A DNA stretch of 40,927 bases from Gracilibacillus halotolerans (GTDB lineage Bacteria; Bacillota; Bacilli; Bacillales; Amphibacillaceae): NCBI RefSeq assembly GCF_014206945.1, contig NZ_JACHON010000022.1:1-40927 (forward strand), written 5' to 3'. Within the stretch, counting starts at the first letter, position 1. Every line of letters starts with the position of its first letter. The notes below the pieces were generated by a model that was given only the letters and a program-made list of their open reading frames with translations, had not been told where the DNA came from and made no database searches. Shown here in pieces: positions 8,088-19,228 of this stretch. Position numbers and translations under genes: made by a program.

Positions 8088-8141
8088 AGTAGCTAGCACC
8101 CTTATATAGGGCGTGCTTTGTGCATAATGTTTACACTATGT

Positions 8142-8186
8142 GCCTATTCTGCTTCTCTTTTAAGAGAGCGGGATAGGCTTTTCTTA
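8142..8186 (+). terminator. riboswitch-controlled attenuator of the pur operon
   Basis: The arm starting GCCTATTCTGCTTCTCTT (8142) pairs with the arm ending GCGGGATAGGC (8178), with two G-T pairs and one bulge, followed by TTTTCTT. It lies about 50 nt before purE. Confidence 0.85.
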
Positions 8187-8234
8187 TATAGTTGCACAAC
8201 TTAATTATAACCGTGTGAAAAACGGAGGGATAAA

Positions 8235-8726
8235 ATGGCACAGATTAGTGTTATTATGGGAAGCATTTCCGATTGGGAAACGATGAAGCATTCATGTGAA
8301 GTATTGGATGAATTAGGACTTCCCTATGAGAAGGAAGTAATTTCTGCACATCGTACTCCAGAGGATATGTTCACATATGCAGAAAAAGCAAAAGCAAGAG
8401 GAATTAAAGTTATCATTGCAGGTGCAGGTGGAGCAGCGCATCTACCGGGAATGGTCGCATCGAAAACCACGCTACCTGTCATCGGGGTACCTGTTCAAAC
8501 GAAGAGCTTAAATGGACTTGATTCCTTGCTATCAATTGTACAGATGCCTGGTGGTGTTCCTGTTGCGACGGTTGCGATTGGAACAGCAGGCGCAAAGAAC
8601 GCAGGAATTTTAGCAGCACAAATTATTGGAACTCATGATGATGATGTAGCGAAGCAGCTTGAAGTGTACCAACAAGGAATGAAAGAGAAAGTAAAAGAGA
8701 TGAGGGACCAACTTGCCGAACAATAA
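8235..8726 (+). CDS. purE: N5-carboxyaminoimidazole ribonucleotide mutase PurE
   Basis: Class I PurE (163 aa) moves the carboxylate of N5-CAIR to C4, giving CAIR in de novo purine synthesis. Visible signatures are GSISDWETM (9-17), SAHRTP with the catalytic His (37-42), [11 protein letters not shown] (62-72) and [11 protein letters not shown]. PurK next door supplies N5-CAIR. It is the first gene of the operon, behind the PurR box and riboswitch. The start ATG follows GGAGGG. Its end overlaps purK by 14 nt. Confidence 0.97.
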   Translation: MAQISVIMGSISDWETMKHSCEVLDELGLPYEKEVISAHRTPEDMFTYAEKAKARGIKVIIAGAGGAAHLPGMVASKTTLPVIGVPVQTKSLNGLDSLLSIVQMPGGVPVATVAIGTAGAKNAGILAAQIIGTHDDDVAKQLEVYQQGMKEKVKEMRDQLAEQ

Positions 8727-9843
8727 ACAACTACTCTTTAATCGAGTCATAGGAATTATAGGTGGTGGTCAGCTTGGTAGAATGATGGCAATCTCTGCGA
8801 AGTATATGGGCTACCGAATTATCGTATTAGACCCTACACCAGATTGTCCAACTGCACAAGTGGCAGATGAGCAAATTGTAGCAGCCTATGATGACCTTGA
8901 AGCAATCAAAGAGCTAGCAAGCAAAGCAGATGTCGTTACATATGAATTTGAAAATGTTGATTTACAAGCAGCACAGCTATTAGAAGAACAAGGACTACTA
9001 CCTCAAGGTGCAAACTCTTTACGAGTAACTCAAGATCGAGAATTAGAGAAAGAAACAATGCGTAAAGCAAACCAGCCAGTTGCACCATACTCTATCGTTA
9101 AGACACCACAAGAATTAAAAGATCAAGCCAATAAAATAGGTTATCCATCTGTAGCAAAGACATGTCGAGGAGGATACGACGGCAAAGGACAAGTGAAGTT
9201 AACCAGTGAATTAGATCTTGCAGAAGCGGAAGAAATGCTAGAGAAAGCAGGACGCTTAATCATAGAAAAGTGGGTTACCTTTGATAAAGAAATATCTGTC
9301 GTGTTCACTCGTTCCGTAGATGGTAACATAGAATTTTTTCCGGTAAGTGAAAACATCCATCGAGACCATATACTCCATGCGAGTATCGCACCTGGTCGAG
9401 TTTCAGAGCAGATAGCAAACAAGGCAAAAGAGGCAGCTAAAGCAATTGCAGAAGAATTAAATGTCGTAGGTACTTTTGCAATCGAAATGTTTGTAACAGA
9501 AGACAACATACTAATTAATGAATTAGCACCAAGGCCGCACAACTCAGGACATTATACGATTGAAGCGTGTGACGTCTCTCAATTTGAGCAACATATCCGA
9601 GCTATTTGTAATCTACCACTTTTACCAGTTCATGCTCATAAAGGAGCTGTAATGGTAAACCTATTAGGAAAAGATGTTGAACCATTTTTTTCGCGTATTA
9701 ATGAATTTCCAACCGGCCACATTCACATTTATGGAAAGAAGGACAACAAGCCTCTTCGTAAAATGGGCCATGTAACGTTTATTGGAGACAATGCAACGTC
9801 TATCTATGAAACATTGAAAGAACAGTCACTCATTCAAGACTGA
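8713..9843 (+). CDS. purK: N5-carboxyaminoimidazole ribonucleotide synthase PurK
   Basis: An ATP-grasp enzyme (376 aa) that converts AIR, ATP and bicarbonate to N5-CAIR. It has the nucleotide-binding [12 protein letters not shown] near the N-terminus, YEFENVD, the ATP-grasp [12 protein letters not shown] loop and the metal site [13 protein letters not shown]. The start TTG 8713 lies inside the purE end (14-nt overlap, translational coupling). It is the last gene before the point where purB and purC would be expected. A perfect hairpin (9823-9850) straddles its stop codon. Confidence 0.96.
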   Translation: MPNNKQLLFNRVIGIIGGGQLGRMMAISAKYMGYRIIVLDPTPDCPTAQVADEQIVAAYDDLEAIKELASKADVVTYEFENVDLQAAQLLEEQGLLPQGANSLRVTQDRELEKETMRKANQPVAPYSIVKTPQELKDQANKIGYPSVAKTCRGGYDGKGQVKLTSELDLAEAEEMLEKAGRLIIEKWVTFDKEISVVFTRSVDGNIEFFPVSENIHRDHILHASIAPGRVSEQIANKAKEAAKAIAEELNVVGTFAIEMFVTEDNILINELAPRPHNSGHYTIEACDVSQFEQHIRAICNLPLLPVHAHKGAVMVNLLGKDVEPFFSRINEFPTGHIHIYGKKDNKPLRKMGHVTFIGDNATSIYETLKEQSLIQD

Positions 9844-9850
9844 GTGACTG
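9823..9850 (+). other. 10-bp hairpin at the purK-purS junction
   Basis: CAGTCACTCA (9823-9832) and TGAGTGACTG (9841-9850) are perfectly complementary around an 8-base loop; the purK stop TGA is 9841-9843. No T tract follows (AAAACTAAATA), so this is not a normal terminator. It may be an RNA processing or stability element. Confidence 0.6.
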
Positions 9851-9898
9851 AAAACTAAATATATGCGCTATTACTATTAATTATTAGGGGGATATATC

Positions 9899-10150
9899 AT
9901 GAAAATTGCGAAAATTCACATAACTTTAAAAGAAGGCGTTTTGGATCCACAAGGAAAAGCGGTTCAAGGTTCGTTACATTCTTTGGGGTTTCCAAGTGTA
10001 GAGGACGTTCGAGTTGGTAAATATATCGAAATCAAGCTTGCAGAGGAAGACAATGCAGAAAAACAAGTAGAAGACATGTGTAACAAACTATTAGCGAATC
10101 CAGTTGTTGAAAACTACTCGTACACAATTGAGGAGGTAGTGACACAGTGA
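9899..10150 (+). CDS. purS: FGAM synthase subunit PurS
   Basis: A small protein (83 aa) that joins PurL and PurQ in the three-subunit formylglycinamidine ribonucleotide synthase of Gram-positive bacteria, where it helps transfer ammonia. The family pattern is clear: [27 protein letters not shown] and [11 protein letters not shown]. The start ATG follows GGGGGATAT, 55 nt after purK. The end overlaps purQ by 4 nt (GTGA). Confidence 0.97.
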   Translation: MKIAKIHITLKEGVLDPQGKAVQGSLHSLGFPSVEDVRVGKYIEIKLAEEDNAEKQVEDMCNKLLANPVVENYSYTIEEVVTQ

Positions 10151-10830
10151 AATTTGCCGTTGTAGTATTTCCAGGATCGAACTGTGATCGAGATATGTAT
10201 TATGCTGCCAAAGATGTACTTGGTGAAGAAGCGGAGCTTGTCTGGTATACAGAAGCAAATCTAGAAAACTATGATGCGGTTCTGATTCCAGGTGGATTCT
10301 CTTATGGTGACTATTTACGCTGTGGCGCAATTGCATCTACTTCAGATGTAGTTAGTCAACTTAAGAAGCTGGCGGAAAGAGGAGTACCTATTTTAGGAGT
10401 ATGTAACGGATTTCAAATTTTACTAGAATCACAACTTCTACCAGGTGCGATGCTACAAAATAAGAACCTAAAGTTCATGTGTCATTTTGAAAACTTAATT
10501 GTAGAAAACAACGAAACAATTTTTACATCAGAATATGAAAAAGGTGAAGTTGTCTCGATGCCAATTGCACATGCAGAAGGTAATTATTATTGTGATGAAG
10601 AAACATTAGCAAAGCTAAAAGCAAATAATCAAATCGTATTTACGTACCAAAACAATCCAAACGGCTCCCTGGCGAATATTGCAGGGATTGTAAATGAAAA
10701 AGGAAACGTACTCGGTATGATGCCACACCCTGAAAGAGCTGCGGAAGCAATTCTTGGAAGTAGTGACGGATTGAAACTATTCCAATCTATCGTTAAAAAC
10801 TGGAGGGAAAGTTATGTTGCAGGCGCCTGA
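10147..10830 (+). CDS. purQ: FGAM synthase glutaminase subunit PurQ
   Basis: A class I glutamine amidotransferase (227 aa) that releases ammonia from glutamine for PurL. The nucleophile is Cys86 in GVCNGFQIL, and His194 and Glu196 in MMPHPERA complete the triad. The oxyanion segment [13 protein letters not shown] is intact. The start GTG overlaps purS by 4 nt and the end overlaps purL by 17 nt, consistent with fixed subunit ratios. Confidence 0.97.
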   Translation: MKFAVVVFPGSNCDRDMYYAAKDVLGEEAELVWYTEANLENYDAVLIPGGFSYGDYLRCGAIASTSDVVSQLKKLAERGVPILGVCNGFQILLESQLLPGAMLQNKNLKFMCHFENLIVENNETIFTSEYEKGEVVSMPIAHAEGNYYCDEETLAKLKANNQIVFTYQNNPNGSLANIAGIVNEKGNVLGMMPHPERAAEAILGSSDGLKLFQSIVKNWRESYVAGA

Positions 10831-13033
10831 ATTAACACCGGAACAAATCGAAAAAGATAAAGTATACCGTGAAATGGGTTTAACAGATAAAGAGTTTGAA
10901 ATGATCAAAAACATCATGGGACGTCTACCGAACTTTACGGAAACAGGTATTTTCTCTGTAATGTGGTCGGAGCATTGTAGCTATAAAACGTCTAGACCGT
11001 TATTGAAAAAGTTCCCGACAGAAGGTCCACAAGTAGTCCAAGGGCCGGGTGAAGGTGCAGGTGTTGTAGATATTGGGGATGGCCAAGGTGTCGTCTTTAA
11101 GGTAGAGAGTCACAACCACCCATCTGCTGTAGAACCATATCAAGGAGCTGCAACAGGTGTGGGAGGTATTATTCGCGATGTATTCTCAATGGGAGCTCGT
11201 CCGATTGCATCCCTAAACTCTCTCCGTTTTGGTAATTTAACAAACGACCGTGTGAAATATTTATTTGAAGAAGTCGTACATGGAATCGCTGGTTACGGAA
11301 ACTGTGTTGGTGTCCCTACTGTTGGTGGCGAAGTTCAGTTTGACGATAGCTACGAAGGTAATCCGCTTGTGAATGCGATGTGCGTTGGTTTAATTGATGT
11401 TAAAGACATTCAAAAAGGGATTGCAGCTGGCCTAGGAAATACGATTATGTATGTAGGTTCGAAAACAGGCCGCGATGGAATTCATGGAGCGACATTTGCA
11501 TCGACTGATTTAACGGAAGAAACAGAAAACAATCGCTCTAGCGTTCAAGTTGGCGATCCATTTATGGAAAAGTTATTAATTGAAGCTTGTCTGGAAGTTA
11601 TTCAATCGGACGCCTTAGTAGGGATTCAAGATATGGGTGCGGCTGGTCTAACATCCTCAGCAAGTGAAATGGCTAGTAAAGCTGGTATGGGGTTAGAAAT
11701 GAACCTTGATTTAATTCCACAGCGAGAAGCAAATATGACAGCTTATGAAATGATGCTTTCGGAATCACAAGAGAGAATGCTTCTCTGTGTTAAGAAAGGC
11801 CAAGAACAAGAGATTATCGATATCTTTAAAAAATACGATTTAGATGCAGTAGCAGTTGGTACAGTAACAGATGATAAGCAGTTCCGTCTCTATCATCAAG
11901 GAGAAGTGGTAGCGGATATTCCAGTTGATAATTTAGCAGAAGACGCACCAATTTTTTATAAAGATTCAAAAGTTCCTGCTTATTATGAAGAGTTTCAAAG
12001 CATGCCAGATTATCAACCAAAAGTTACAAACTACTCAGAGACATTGGCAAAGCTTTTACAACAGCCGACAATTGCTAGTAAAGAATATGTATATGACCAA
12101 TATGATTCTATGGTGCAAGGGAATACCGTATTTTCACCAGGATCAGACGCTGCAGTAGTGCGCATTCGTGATTATAACAAATCGATTGCAATGACAATTG
12201 ATTGTAACTCTAGATATATCTACCTTGATCCAGAAACAGGCGGAAAAATCGCCGTTGCAGAGGCAGCTAGAAACATTGTTGCAACAGGTGCAAAGCCTTT
12301 AGCAATAACAGATGGTCTTAACTTTGGAAATCCAGATAAACCAGAGAACTTCTGGCAAATGGAGAAAAGTATAGATGGTATTAGTGAAGCTTGTTTGGCG
12401 CTTGATACTCCGGTTATTAGTGGAAATGTATCGCTTTATAATGAAACAAATGACGAATCGATTTATCCTACGCCAATCATTGGGATGGTAGGTATCCATG
12501 AATCATTAGACGATATTACACCATCACACTTCCAAGCTGACGGTGATTTGATTTATATCATCGGTGAAACAAAAGCTGAATTCGGTGGAAGTGAACTTCA
12601 GAATGTATTGGAAGGTAAGTACTTCGGTAAAGCGCCGAGTATTGATTTAGAAGTAGAAGTAGAACGCCAAAAGCAATTACTAGAAGCAATCCAAACAGGA
12701 CTTATTCAATCTGCACATGACATTTCAGAAGGTGGAATGGCAGTAGCAGTAGTAGAAAGCTTATTCAGTAAGAAAAAGTTGGGAGCAAGCATTGAGGTTA
12801 CAGGTGATATTACATCTGCCTTATTTAGTGAATCTCAATCTCGTTTTATCGTTTCGATTAAAGAGCAGAACAAAGCAGCTTTTGAATCGATTTGTAAATA
12901 TGCAATGCCACTTGGAAAAGTAACGAACACAGAAAACATTCAAATAACACAAGAAGGAAAGACAATCTTGGAAGAAAGTGTGCGTGAACTTGAGCAGCTT
13001 TGGAAAGGAGCTATCCCGTGCTTGCTGAAATAA
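10814..13033 (+). CDS. purL: FGAM synthase large subunit PurL
   Basis: The ATP-dependent FGAR amidotransferase subunit (739 aa, the small Gram-positive form that needs PurS and PurQ). Conserved elements include [15 protein letters not shown], the ATP/substrate segment [38 protein letters not shown] and, in the second half, [16 protein letters not shown]. The ATG start follows GGAGGG within purQ. The end overlaps the purF ribosome binding site and start. Confidence 0.97.
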   Translation: MLQAPELTPEQIEKDKVYREMGLTDKEFEMIKNIMGRLPNFTETGIFSVMWSEHCSYKTSRPLLKKFPTEGPQVVQGPGEGAGVVDIGDGQGVVFKVESHNHPSAVEPYQGAATGVGGIIRDVFSMGARPIASLNSLRFGNLTNDRVKYLFEEVVHGIAGYGNCVGVPTVGGEVQFDDSYEGNPLVNAMCVGLIDVKDIQKGIAAGLGNTIMYVGSKTGRDGIHGATFASTDLTEETENNRSSVQVGDPFMEKLLIEACLEVIQSDALVGIQDMGAAGLTSSASEMASKAGMGLEMNLDLIPQREANMTAYEMMLSESQERMLLCVKKGQEQEIIDIFKKYDLDAVAVGTVTDDKQFRLYHQGEVVADIPVDNLAEDAPIFYKDSKVPAYYEEFQSMPDYQPKVTNYSETLAKLLQQPTIASKEYVYDQYDSMVQGNTVFSPGSDAAVVRIRDYNKSIAMTIDCNSRYIYLDPETGGKIAVAEAARNIVATGAKPLAITDGLNFGNPDKPENFWQMEKSIDGISEACLALDTPVISGNVSLYNETNDESIYPTPIIGMVGIHESLDDITPSHFQADGDLIYIIGETKAEFGGSELQNVLEGKYFGKAPSIDLEVEVERQKQLLEAIQTGLIQSAHDISEGGMAVAVVESLFSKKKLGASIEVTGDITSALFSESQSRFIVSIKEQNKAAFESICKYAMPLGKVTNTENIQITQEGKTILEESVRELEQLWKGAIPCLLK

Positions 13034-14430
13034 AAGGCATTAACGAAGAATGTGGTATTTTTGCTATTTGGGGACATGAGAAAGCAGCAGAAATGACGTA
13101 TTACGGTCTTCACGCTTTACAGCATAGAGGGCAAGAAGGTGCTGGTATTGTTACAACAGATGGAGAAACCCTTCACGTCCATAAAGGGTTAGGCTTACTT
13201 AACGATGTGTTGTCAGAAGGAGAATTTTCTAAATTACCCGGCCAATCGGCTATTGGTCACGTGTTATATGGAGCAGAAGGCGGCAGTGGATTTGAGAATG
13301 TCCAGCCGCTCGTCTTCCGCTCCTCTAAAACAAGTATGGCAATTGCACATAACGGAAATTTAGTGAACGCACATGCACTTAAAAATCAGCTAGAAGCACA
13401 AGGCAGTATCTTACAAACAACCTCTGATACGGAGCTCTTAGCTCACCTTATTAAACGAAGTGGTCATCTCGAAATGTCTGAGGCAATTACTGCTGCCTTG
13501 CAAATGATCAAAGGGTCTTATGCCTTTTCATTATTAACGGAAGACCAGCTTTTCATCGCCTTAGACCCAAGAGGAATACGTCCTTTATCTATTGGACGTC
13601 TTGGAGAAGCTTACGTAATTGCCTCCGAAACATGTGCATTTGATTTAATTGGTGCCACGTATGAACGCGAAGTCCAGCCAGGTGAATTAATTACGATCAG
13701 CGATGAAGGATTACAAACACAAACGTTTTCAACTCCAATGAGGAGAAAATTGTGTGCGATGGAGTATGTTTATTTCTCCCGTCCGGATAGTGATTTGAAT
13801 GGAGTAAACGTTCATGCTAGTCGTAAAATCATGGGGAAAGAGCTTGCGAAAGAAGTACCAGTCGTGGCGGATGTTGTAACAGGTGTGCCAGACTCAAGCA
13901 TCTCAGCAGCAATTGGTTTTTCCGAAGAATCGGGGATTCCTTATGAACTAGGCTTGATTAAAAATCGCTATGTTGGTCGTACGTTTATCCAACCTTCTCA
14001 AGAGCTACGAGAACAAGGTGTGAAGATGAAACTCTCGGCTGTACGTGGACTTGTGGATGGTAAACGAGTTGTGATGGTTGATGATTCCATCGTAAGAGGA
14101 ACGACTAGTAAGCGAATCGTCCGTTTATTAAAAGAAGCTGGAGCAAAAGAAGTTCATGTTAGAATTGCTTCACCTCCAATGAATAACCCGTGTTTTTACG
14201 GAATCGATACATCGAATAAAGGTGAACTAATAGCAGCTAATCATACAGTCGAAGAAATTAGAGAAATTATAGGAGCAGATAGCTTAGCTTTTCTTTCCAA
14301 CGAAGCATTAGAAAGATCAATTGTTGCTGATCGAGATATGGAGCAACATGGAATCTGTAATGCGTGTTTTACAGGAAATTATCCGACAGAAATTTATCCG
14401 GATACAGTACTACCAGCATATAAAGCCTAG
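13018..14430 (+). CDS. purF: amidophosphoribosyltransferase PurF
   Basis: Catalyses the committed step of purine synthesis, PRPP plus glutamine to phosphoribosylamine. I chose GTG 13018 (470 aa) because AAAGGAG (13004-13010) precedes it and because it gives the B. subtilis-like propeptide [11 protein letters not shown]. That propeptide is cleaved before Cys12, the N-terminal nucleophile of the glutaminase domain. The TTG at 13000 lies upstream of the ribosome binding site. The PRPP-binding motif [13 protein letters not shown] is present. All four [4Fe-4S] cysteines of the oxygen-sensitive Bacillus type can be found (RKLCAME, NNPCFYG, GICNACF). Confidence 0.97.
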   Translation: MLAEIKGINEECGIFAIWGHEKAAEMTYYGLHALQHRGQEGAGIVTTDGETLHVHKGLGLLNDVLSEGEFSKLPGQSAIGHVLYGAEGGSGFENVQPLVFRSSKTSMAIAHNGNLVNAHALKNQLEAQGSILQTTSDTELLAHLIKRSGHLEMSEAITAALQMIKGSYAFSLLTEDQLFIALDPRGIRPLSIGRLGEAYVIASETCAFDLIGATYEREVQPGELITISDEGLQTQTFSTPMRRKLCAMEYVYFSRPDSDLNGVNVHASRKIMGKELAKEVPVVADVVTGVPDSSISAAIGFSEESGIPYELGLIKNRYVGRTFIQPSQELREQGVKMKLSAVRGLVDGKRVVMVDDSIVRGTTSKRIVRLLKEAGAKEVHVRIASPPMNNPCFYGIDTSNKGELIAANHTVEEIREIIGADSLAFLSNEALERSIVADRDMEQHGICNACFTGNYPTEIYPDTVLPAYKA

Positions 14431-14476
14431 TAATCTAAGAGGAAAACTTAGCATTGTTAAGTAAAGGAGACAAATC

Positions 14477-15505
14477 ATGAGTGATATATATAAAGACGCG
14501 GGAGTAGACGTCCACGCAGGTTACCAAGCAGTGGAATTAATGAAGAAACATATCGCTAAAACGAACCGCCCAGAAGTAATCGGGGGGCTTGGCTCATTCG
14601 GTGGCCTATTCGATATTAGTCGTTTTTCTTATGGAGAACCCGTTCTTGTTTCAGGTACAGATGGTGTGGGGACAAAGCTAAAGCTCGCCTTTGCTTTAGA
14701 TAAGCATGATACGGTCGGAATCGACTTAGTGGCAATGTGTGTAAATGACATTGTCGCACAAGGAGCAGATCCTTTATTTTTCCTTGATTATATCGCTTGT
14801 GGAAAAAATGAACCAGAGAAAATAGAGCAAATCGTTAAAGGAATCGCACAAGGGTGTCAAGAAGCAAATGCTGCTTTAATAGGTGGAGAAACAGCAGAAA
14901 TGCCTGGTATGTATGGTGATGGAGAATATGACTTAGCAGGTTTTACAGTTGGAATTGCAGACAAGAAACAGTTGATTACTGGTGAAAAGGTAGAAGCAGG
15001 TGATATATTAATTGGGGTCGCCTCTAGTGGTGTACATTCTAATGGCTTTTCATTAGTTCGAAAAATCGTGGAAGATTACGGCCTAGATTATTCGGATGAA
15101 ATAGACATGTTAGGTACCACTTTAGGTGAAGCCTTACTCACTCCAACGAAAATATACGTAAAAGCAATCCAACAACTAAAGACAGATCTAACGGTGAAAG
15201 GTATTAGCCATATAACTGGTGGAGGTTTCTATGAGAATCTACCAAGAGCAGTACCGGAAACGTTAGGTATCGTGGTTGACCCAACTAGTTGGGAACTCCC
15301 TCCAATCTTCTCATTCTTGAAGCAAACCGCAAAGCTTGAGGATAAAGAGATGTTCCATGTATTTAACATGGGGATTGGAATGGTTGTGATTGTCGAAGAA
15401 CATGAAGCAGCAATGGCTATTCAACTTCTAGAAGACTGTGGGGAAGAAGCATACGTAATTGGTAAAGTAACCGATCAACCAGGAGTGACGTTCTCCGATG
15501 AATAA
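14477..15505 (+). CDS. purM: AIR synthetase PurM
   Basis: Phosphoribosylformylglycinamidine cyclo-ligase (342 aa) closes the imidazole ring to form AIR using ATP. It belongs to the PurM/PurL fold family. Landmarks: [45 protein letters not shown] and [15 protein letters not shown]. The ATG follows AAAGGAGA. A 46-nt gap separates it from purF, and it overlaps purN by 8 nt. Confidence 0.97.
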   Translation: MSDIYKDAGVDVHAGYQAVELMKKHIAKTNRPEVIGGLGSFGGLFDISRFSYGEPVLVSGTDGVGTKLKLAFALDKHDTVGIDLVAMCVNDIVAQGADPLFFLDYIACGKNEPEKIEQIVKGIAQGCQEANAALIGGETAEMPGMYGDGEYDLAGFTVGIADKKQLITGEKVEAGDILIGVASSGVHSNGFSLVRKIVEDYGLDYSDEIDMLGTTLGEALLTPTKIYVKAIQQLKTDLTVKGISHITGGGFYENLPRAVPETLGIVVDPTSWELPPIFSFLKQTAKLEDKEMFHVFNMGIGMVVIVEEHEAAMAIQLLEDCGEEAYVIGKVTDQPGVTFSDE

Positions 15506-16070
15506 AATAGCAGTATTCGCATCAGGAACAGGCTCCAATTATGATGCCATTATGAAGGCAATCCAGCAAGGGAAACTTAAAGCGGATGTACGGTTGTTAG
15601 TATGTGATCAGCCGGATGCCGCGGTTATCCAAAAGGCTAGGAATTATGGAACCAGTGTATTCATAGTTGACAGGAAAGAGTACGCATCAAAGGTTGCCTT
15701 CGAACAGGATATTGTCAATGCTCTCGAGAAGCATCAAATTGATTGGGTTATTTTAGCTGGTTATATGCGATTGATTGGAGAAACCCTCCTTCAACCGTAT
15801 CAAGGTCGCATCGTAAATATTCATCCATCCTTACTCCCTTCTTTTCCAGGCTTAGATGCTATCGGTCAATCATATCAGGCAGGAGTAAAGATTACTGGAG
15901 TAACCATCCACTATGTTGATGAAGGAATGGACACAGGAACAATCATTGCTCAGGAGGCAGTGAAGCTAGAAGAGAATATGTCATTAGAAGAACTTCAGAA
16001 AGCGATTCAAAAGATTGAACATCAGCTTTATCCAGCAACGATTCAACAACTGATTCAGAAAGGGGAATGA
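15498..16070 (+). CDS. purN: GAR transformylase PurN
   Basis: Transfers a formyl group from 10-formyl-tetrahydrofolate to glycinamide ribonucleotide (190 aa). The catalytic set equivalent to E. coli Asn106/His108/Asp144 is Asn107, His109 ([12 protein letters not shown]) and Asp145 ([10 protein letters not shown]). The N-terminal FASGTGSN binds phosphate. It overlaps purM by 8 nt. Confidence 0.97.
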   Translation: MNKIAVFASGTGSNYDAIMKAIQQGKLKADVRLLVCDQPDAAVIQKARNYGTSVFIVDRKEYASKVAFEQDIVNALEKHQIDWVILAGYMRLIGETLLQPYQGRIVNIHPSLLPSFPGLDAIGQSYQAGVKITGVTIHYVDEGMDTGTIIAQEAVKLEENMSLEELQKAIQKIEHQLYPATIQQLIQKGE

Positions 16071-16072
16071 GC

Positions 16073-17608
16073 TTGAAGAAACGAGCACTATTAAGCGTAT
16101 CAGATAAAAATAATTTAATTCCATTTGCAGAAGGCCTTCATCAGCTTGGATATGAACTCATCTCTACAGGTGGAACATTAAAAGCGATCAAGGACGCTGG
16201 TATTCCTGCGATGCAAGTTTCAGAGGTTACAGGTTTTGATGAAATTCTCGACGGTAGAGTGAAAACTCTTCACCCTTTTATTCATGCAGGTCTGCTAGCT
16301 CGCCGTGACTTGGATTCCCATGTACAGGAACTCGAGGCAAGAGATATTCACCCAATTGATGTAGTAGTTGTAAACTTATACCCGTTCAAAGAAACGATTG
16401 CGAAACCGAACGTTACCGAAGAAGATGCGATTGAAAATATTGATATTGGTGGTCCAACGATGTTGCGAGCTGCTGCGAAGAACTTCCGTGACGTAACGGT
16501 TGTAGTGGATCCAGAAGATTACGATGAAGTATTGGCGGCAATGAAAAAAGATCAGCCATCATTAGAGCTACGTAAACAATTAGCAGCAAAAGTTTATCGT
16601 CATACAGCAAATTATGACGCAATGATAGCCAATTACTTTGTTGAAATAACCGAAGAAAAAGATCCTGAGACATATACATCTACGTTCGAGAAAGTACAAT
16701 CACTAAGATATGGTGAAAACCCGCATCAACAAGCTGCTTTCTATAAAGAAGGGAATGTGCAAGGTGCGTCTATCGCGAATGCGAAACAGCTTCATGGAAA
16801 AGAATTATCTTATAACAACATCCAAGATGCAAACGCAGCATTAGAAATCGTTCTTGAATTTGCTGACCAACCAGCAGCTGTTGCTGTTAAACATATGAAT
16901 CCATGTGGTGTTGGAATTGGTGAAACATTAGAAGCTGCTTTCCAAAAAGCATACGATGCGGACCCAGTATCCATTTTTGGTGGAATTGTTGCATTAAATC
17001 GTGAAGTAGATGCTAATACGGCAAATATATTAAAAGACATTTTCTTAGAAATCGTAATTGCACCAGGATTTACAACGGAAGCTTTAGAAATCTTAACGGT
17101 TAAGAAAAATATTCGATTATTAGAAACACCGATGACGGTAAACGAAAAAGATTCGAAAAAAGTAGTGAGTGTTATTGGTGGCTTACTCGTACAAGATCGT
17201 GATAATGGCACCATAACAGCCGACGAAGTAGAAGTTGTTACAGACCGAAAACCTACTGACGCGGAACTAAAAGAACTCCTTTTCGCATGGAAAGTAGTGA
17301 AGCACGTGAAATCCAATGCAATTGTCGTAGCAAAAGAGGACCAAACATTAGGTGTTGGAGCTGGTCAAATGAATCGTGTTGGAGCAGCACGGATTGCATT
17401 TGAGCAAGCAGGAGAAAAAGCGCAAGGAGCAGTTATGGCATCTGACGCATTTTTCCCAATGCCAGATACGGTTGAAGCTGCTGCACAAGCAGGTATTAAA
17501 GCAATTATTCAACCAGGTGGTTCAAAACGAGACCAAGATTCAATCGATGCGTGCAACAAACATGGAATTGCAATGGTTTTAACAGGAATGCGTCATTTTA
17601 AGCATTGA
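16073..17608 (+). CDS. purH: bifunctional AICAR transformylase/IMP cyclohydrolase PurH
   Basis: Performs the last two steps to IMP. I chose TTG 16073 (511 aa, [11 protein letters not shown]) because AAAGGGG (16059-16065) sits 7 nt before it; the ATG at 16067 is only 1 nt from that site and would add two residues. The N-terminal 200 residues are the MGS-like cyclohydrolase ([34 protein letters not shown]). The rest is the transformylase, with [11 protein letters not shown] carrying the catalytic Lys-His pair and [11 protein letters not shown] near the end. Confidence 0.96.
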   Translation: MKKRALLSVSDKNNLIPFAEGLHQLGYELISTGGTLKAIKDAGIPAMQVSEVTGFDEILDGRVKTLHPFIHAGLLARRDLDSHVQELEARDIHPIDVVVVNLYPFKETIAKPNVTEEDAIENIDIGGPTMLRAAAKNFRDVTVVVDPEDYDEVLAAMKKDQPSLELRKQLAAKVYRHTANYDAMIANYFVEITEEKDPETYTSTFEKVQSLRYGENPHQQAAFYKEGNVQGASIANAKQLHGKELSYNNIQDANAALEIVLEFADQPAAVAVKHMNPCGVGIGETLEAAFQKAYDADPVSIFGGIVALNREVDANTANILKDIFLEIVIAPGFTTEALEILTVKKNIRLLETPMTVNEKDSKKVVSVIGGLLVQDRDNGTITADEVEVVTDRKPTDAELKELLFAWKVVKHVKSNAIVVAKEDQTLGVGAGQMNRVGAARIAFEQAGEKAQGAVMASDAFFPMPDTVEAAAQAGIKAIIQPGGSKRDQDSIDACNKHGIAMVLTGMRHFKH

Positions 17609-17650
17609 TTTGTTGGAGTGAAATAGGTGGATAACTAAAGGAGGTACCTG

Positions 17651-18928
17651 ATGAAGATATTAGTAATCGGTAGCGGTGGCCGTGAACATATGATTGTAAA
17701 GAAATTAAAGAAAAGTGATAAGGTTACGAACATCTATGTTGCACCAGGAAACGGTGGAATTGCTGCGGAGGCAACCTGTATTCCTATCCAAGACGACGCC
17801 ATCGAAGAGCTTGTCCAATTTGCGGTAGAAACAAAAATTGACTGGACGATTGTTGGTCCGGAAATACCTTTATCCAAAGGGATTGTCAATGCATTCCGAA
17901 GTAATAATCTAAGAATTTTCGGCCCATCAAAGGAAGCGGCAATCATTGAAGGAAGTAAGGATTTTGCAAAAGCATTTATGAAGCAATACAACATCCCAAC
18001 AGCGAAGTACCAAACGTTTACCGACGTAAACGAAGCAATTAAGTATATAAAAAGAGAAGGCGCTCCGATTGTAGTAAAGGCAGATGGTTTGGCTGCTGGA
18101 AAAGGTGTTGTAGTCGCTATGACAGAGGCGGAAGCAATTGAAGCAGTAGAAAATATGTTGCTTCACAACCAATTCGGTGAGTCAGGAAACCGAGTTGTCG
18201 TTGAAGAATTTTTGGATGGTAAAGAATTCTCGCTTTTTGCTTTTGTTGATGGAGAAAATGTCTATCCTATGATTCCGGCAAGAGATCATAAGCGTGCATA
18301 TGATGGAGACCAGGGACCGAATACAGGTGGCATGGGTTCCTACTCGCCAGTCCCAGATTTAAATCCGGATCATGTACAATTCACAATTGAAAACATCTTA
18401 AAGCCTGTAGCTAAAGGAATGGTAAACGAAGGTCGCCCATATACCGGAGTCCTTTACGGGGGATTAATTGTTACAAAAGAAGGTCCAAAGGTAATCGAGT
18501 TTAATGCTCGATTTGGAGATCCTGAAACTCAAGTCGTCTTACCACAATTAGAGAATGATCTGATACAAGTTATAGAAGATGTAACAAATGGTAAAGATCC
18601 ACAGTTAAAGTGGAAAGAAGGGTTTACAATTGGAACTGTCGTTGCTTCCAAAGGTTATCCAGGTATCTATGAGAAAAATGTGAGACTTCCAGATTTGGCA
18701 GGTAGCTCGGATGTTTATGTTGTCCATGCAGGAACTGAGCTTCTGGATGATGGTGGCTTTGTCTCCACAGGAGGTCGTGTACTTCTAGTTGGTACAACAC
18801 AAGATACACCAGAGAAGGCCTATCAAAAAATTGAGGAATACTTACAAAAATTTGATAAAACAGATGATTTCTTTTATAGAAAAGATATAGGGAAAACAAT
18901 GATTAAACCGACTATTGCCAGCATTTAA
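17651..18928 (+). CDS. purD: GAR synthetase PurD
   Basis: Phosphoribosylamine-glycine ligase (425 aa), an ATP-grasp enzyme making GAR. Visible: IGSGGREH at the N-terminus, VVKADGLAAGKGV, ARDHKRAYDGDQGPNTGGMG and EFNARFGDPETQ metal-binding segment. The ATG follows AAAGGAGGT. It is the last gene of the operon, and a short terminator uses its stop codon as part of the loop. Confidence 0.97.
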   Translation: MKILVIGSGGREHMIVKKLKKSDKVTNIYVAPGNGGIAAEATCIPIQDDAIEELVQFAVETKIDWTIVGPEIPLSKGIVNAFRSNNLRIFGPSKEAAIIEGSKDFAKAFMKQYNIPTAKYQTFTDVNEAIKYIKREGAPIVVKADGLAAGKGVVVAMTEAEAIEAVENMLLHNQFGESGNRVVVEEFLDGKEFSLFAFVDGENVYPMIPARDHKRAYDGDQGPNTGGMGSYSPVPDLNPDHVQFTIENILKPVAKGMVNEGRPYTGVLYGGLIVTKEGPKVIEFNARFGDPETQVVLPQLENDLIQVIEDVTNGKDPQLKWKEGFTIGTVVASKGYPGIYEKNVRLPDLAGSSDVYVVHAGTELLDDGGFVSTGGRVLLVGTTQDTPEKAYQKIEEYLQKFDKTDDFFYRKDIGKTMIKPTIASI

Positions 18929-18943
18929 TTGCTGGTTTTTTTA
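18918..18943 (+). terminator. terminator of the pur operon
   Basis: CCAGCA (18918-18923) pairs with TGCTGG (18930-18935) around a 6-base loop that contains the purD stop codon, followed by TTTTTTTATTTT. Confidence 0.85.
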
Positions 18944-18998
18944 TTTTATGCTTCCATGCCACTCAAGGGTAAAGCTCACCACGCTAAAAAACAATATT

Positions 18999-19081
18999 GG
19001 ATTCAACGTGTTCAATATTCGATATTCTCATTTAACATTCGATTCAGTATGCTCAACACTCGATATTCACATTCACCTTTG
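18999..19081 (+). repeat. degenerate 41-bp dimeric repeat array (CGATATT type)
   Basis: Four half-units beginning (C/G)GAT at 18999, 19020, 19040 and 19061 give spacings of 21, 20 and 21 bp. Units 1 and 3 (GGATTCAACGTGTTC and CGATTCAGTATGCTC) resemble each other, as do units 2 and 4 (CGATATTCTCATT and CGATATTCACATT), so the true period is 41 bp. It lies between purD and yerA in a stretch (18929-19275) with no gene. The copies are diverged, suggesting an old array. Confidence 0.6.
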
Positions 19082-19213
19082 TGGAAAAACATCTAATTCT
19101 CTAGTCTTATTTATTATCCATAACATTACAAATTCGCTTCACTTGAATAAATATGTCACCTTTTTTATGTAAATCTGCCTAAAAAATATTCAAAAATTTG
19201 TAAAAATCATACA

Positions 19214-19228
19214 ATGCAAACGCTAACA
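19214..19228 (+). promoter_or_regulatory. cre site (CcpA) upstream of yerA
   Basis: ATGCAAACGCTAACA matches the Bacillus cre consensus WTGNAANCGNWWNCA at every fixed position. It overlaps the position of the -35 box belonging to the TATAAT at 19246, which predicts catabolite repression of yerA. Confidence 0.75.

Noticed and set aside
9844-9898. Remnants of purB or purC between purK and purS
   Set aside because: Only 55 nt are present; no peptide resembling either protein is seen in any frame.
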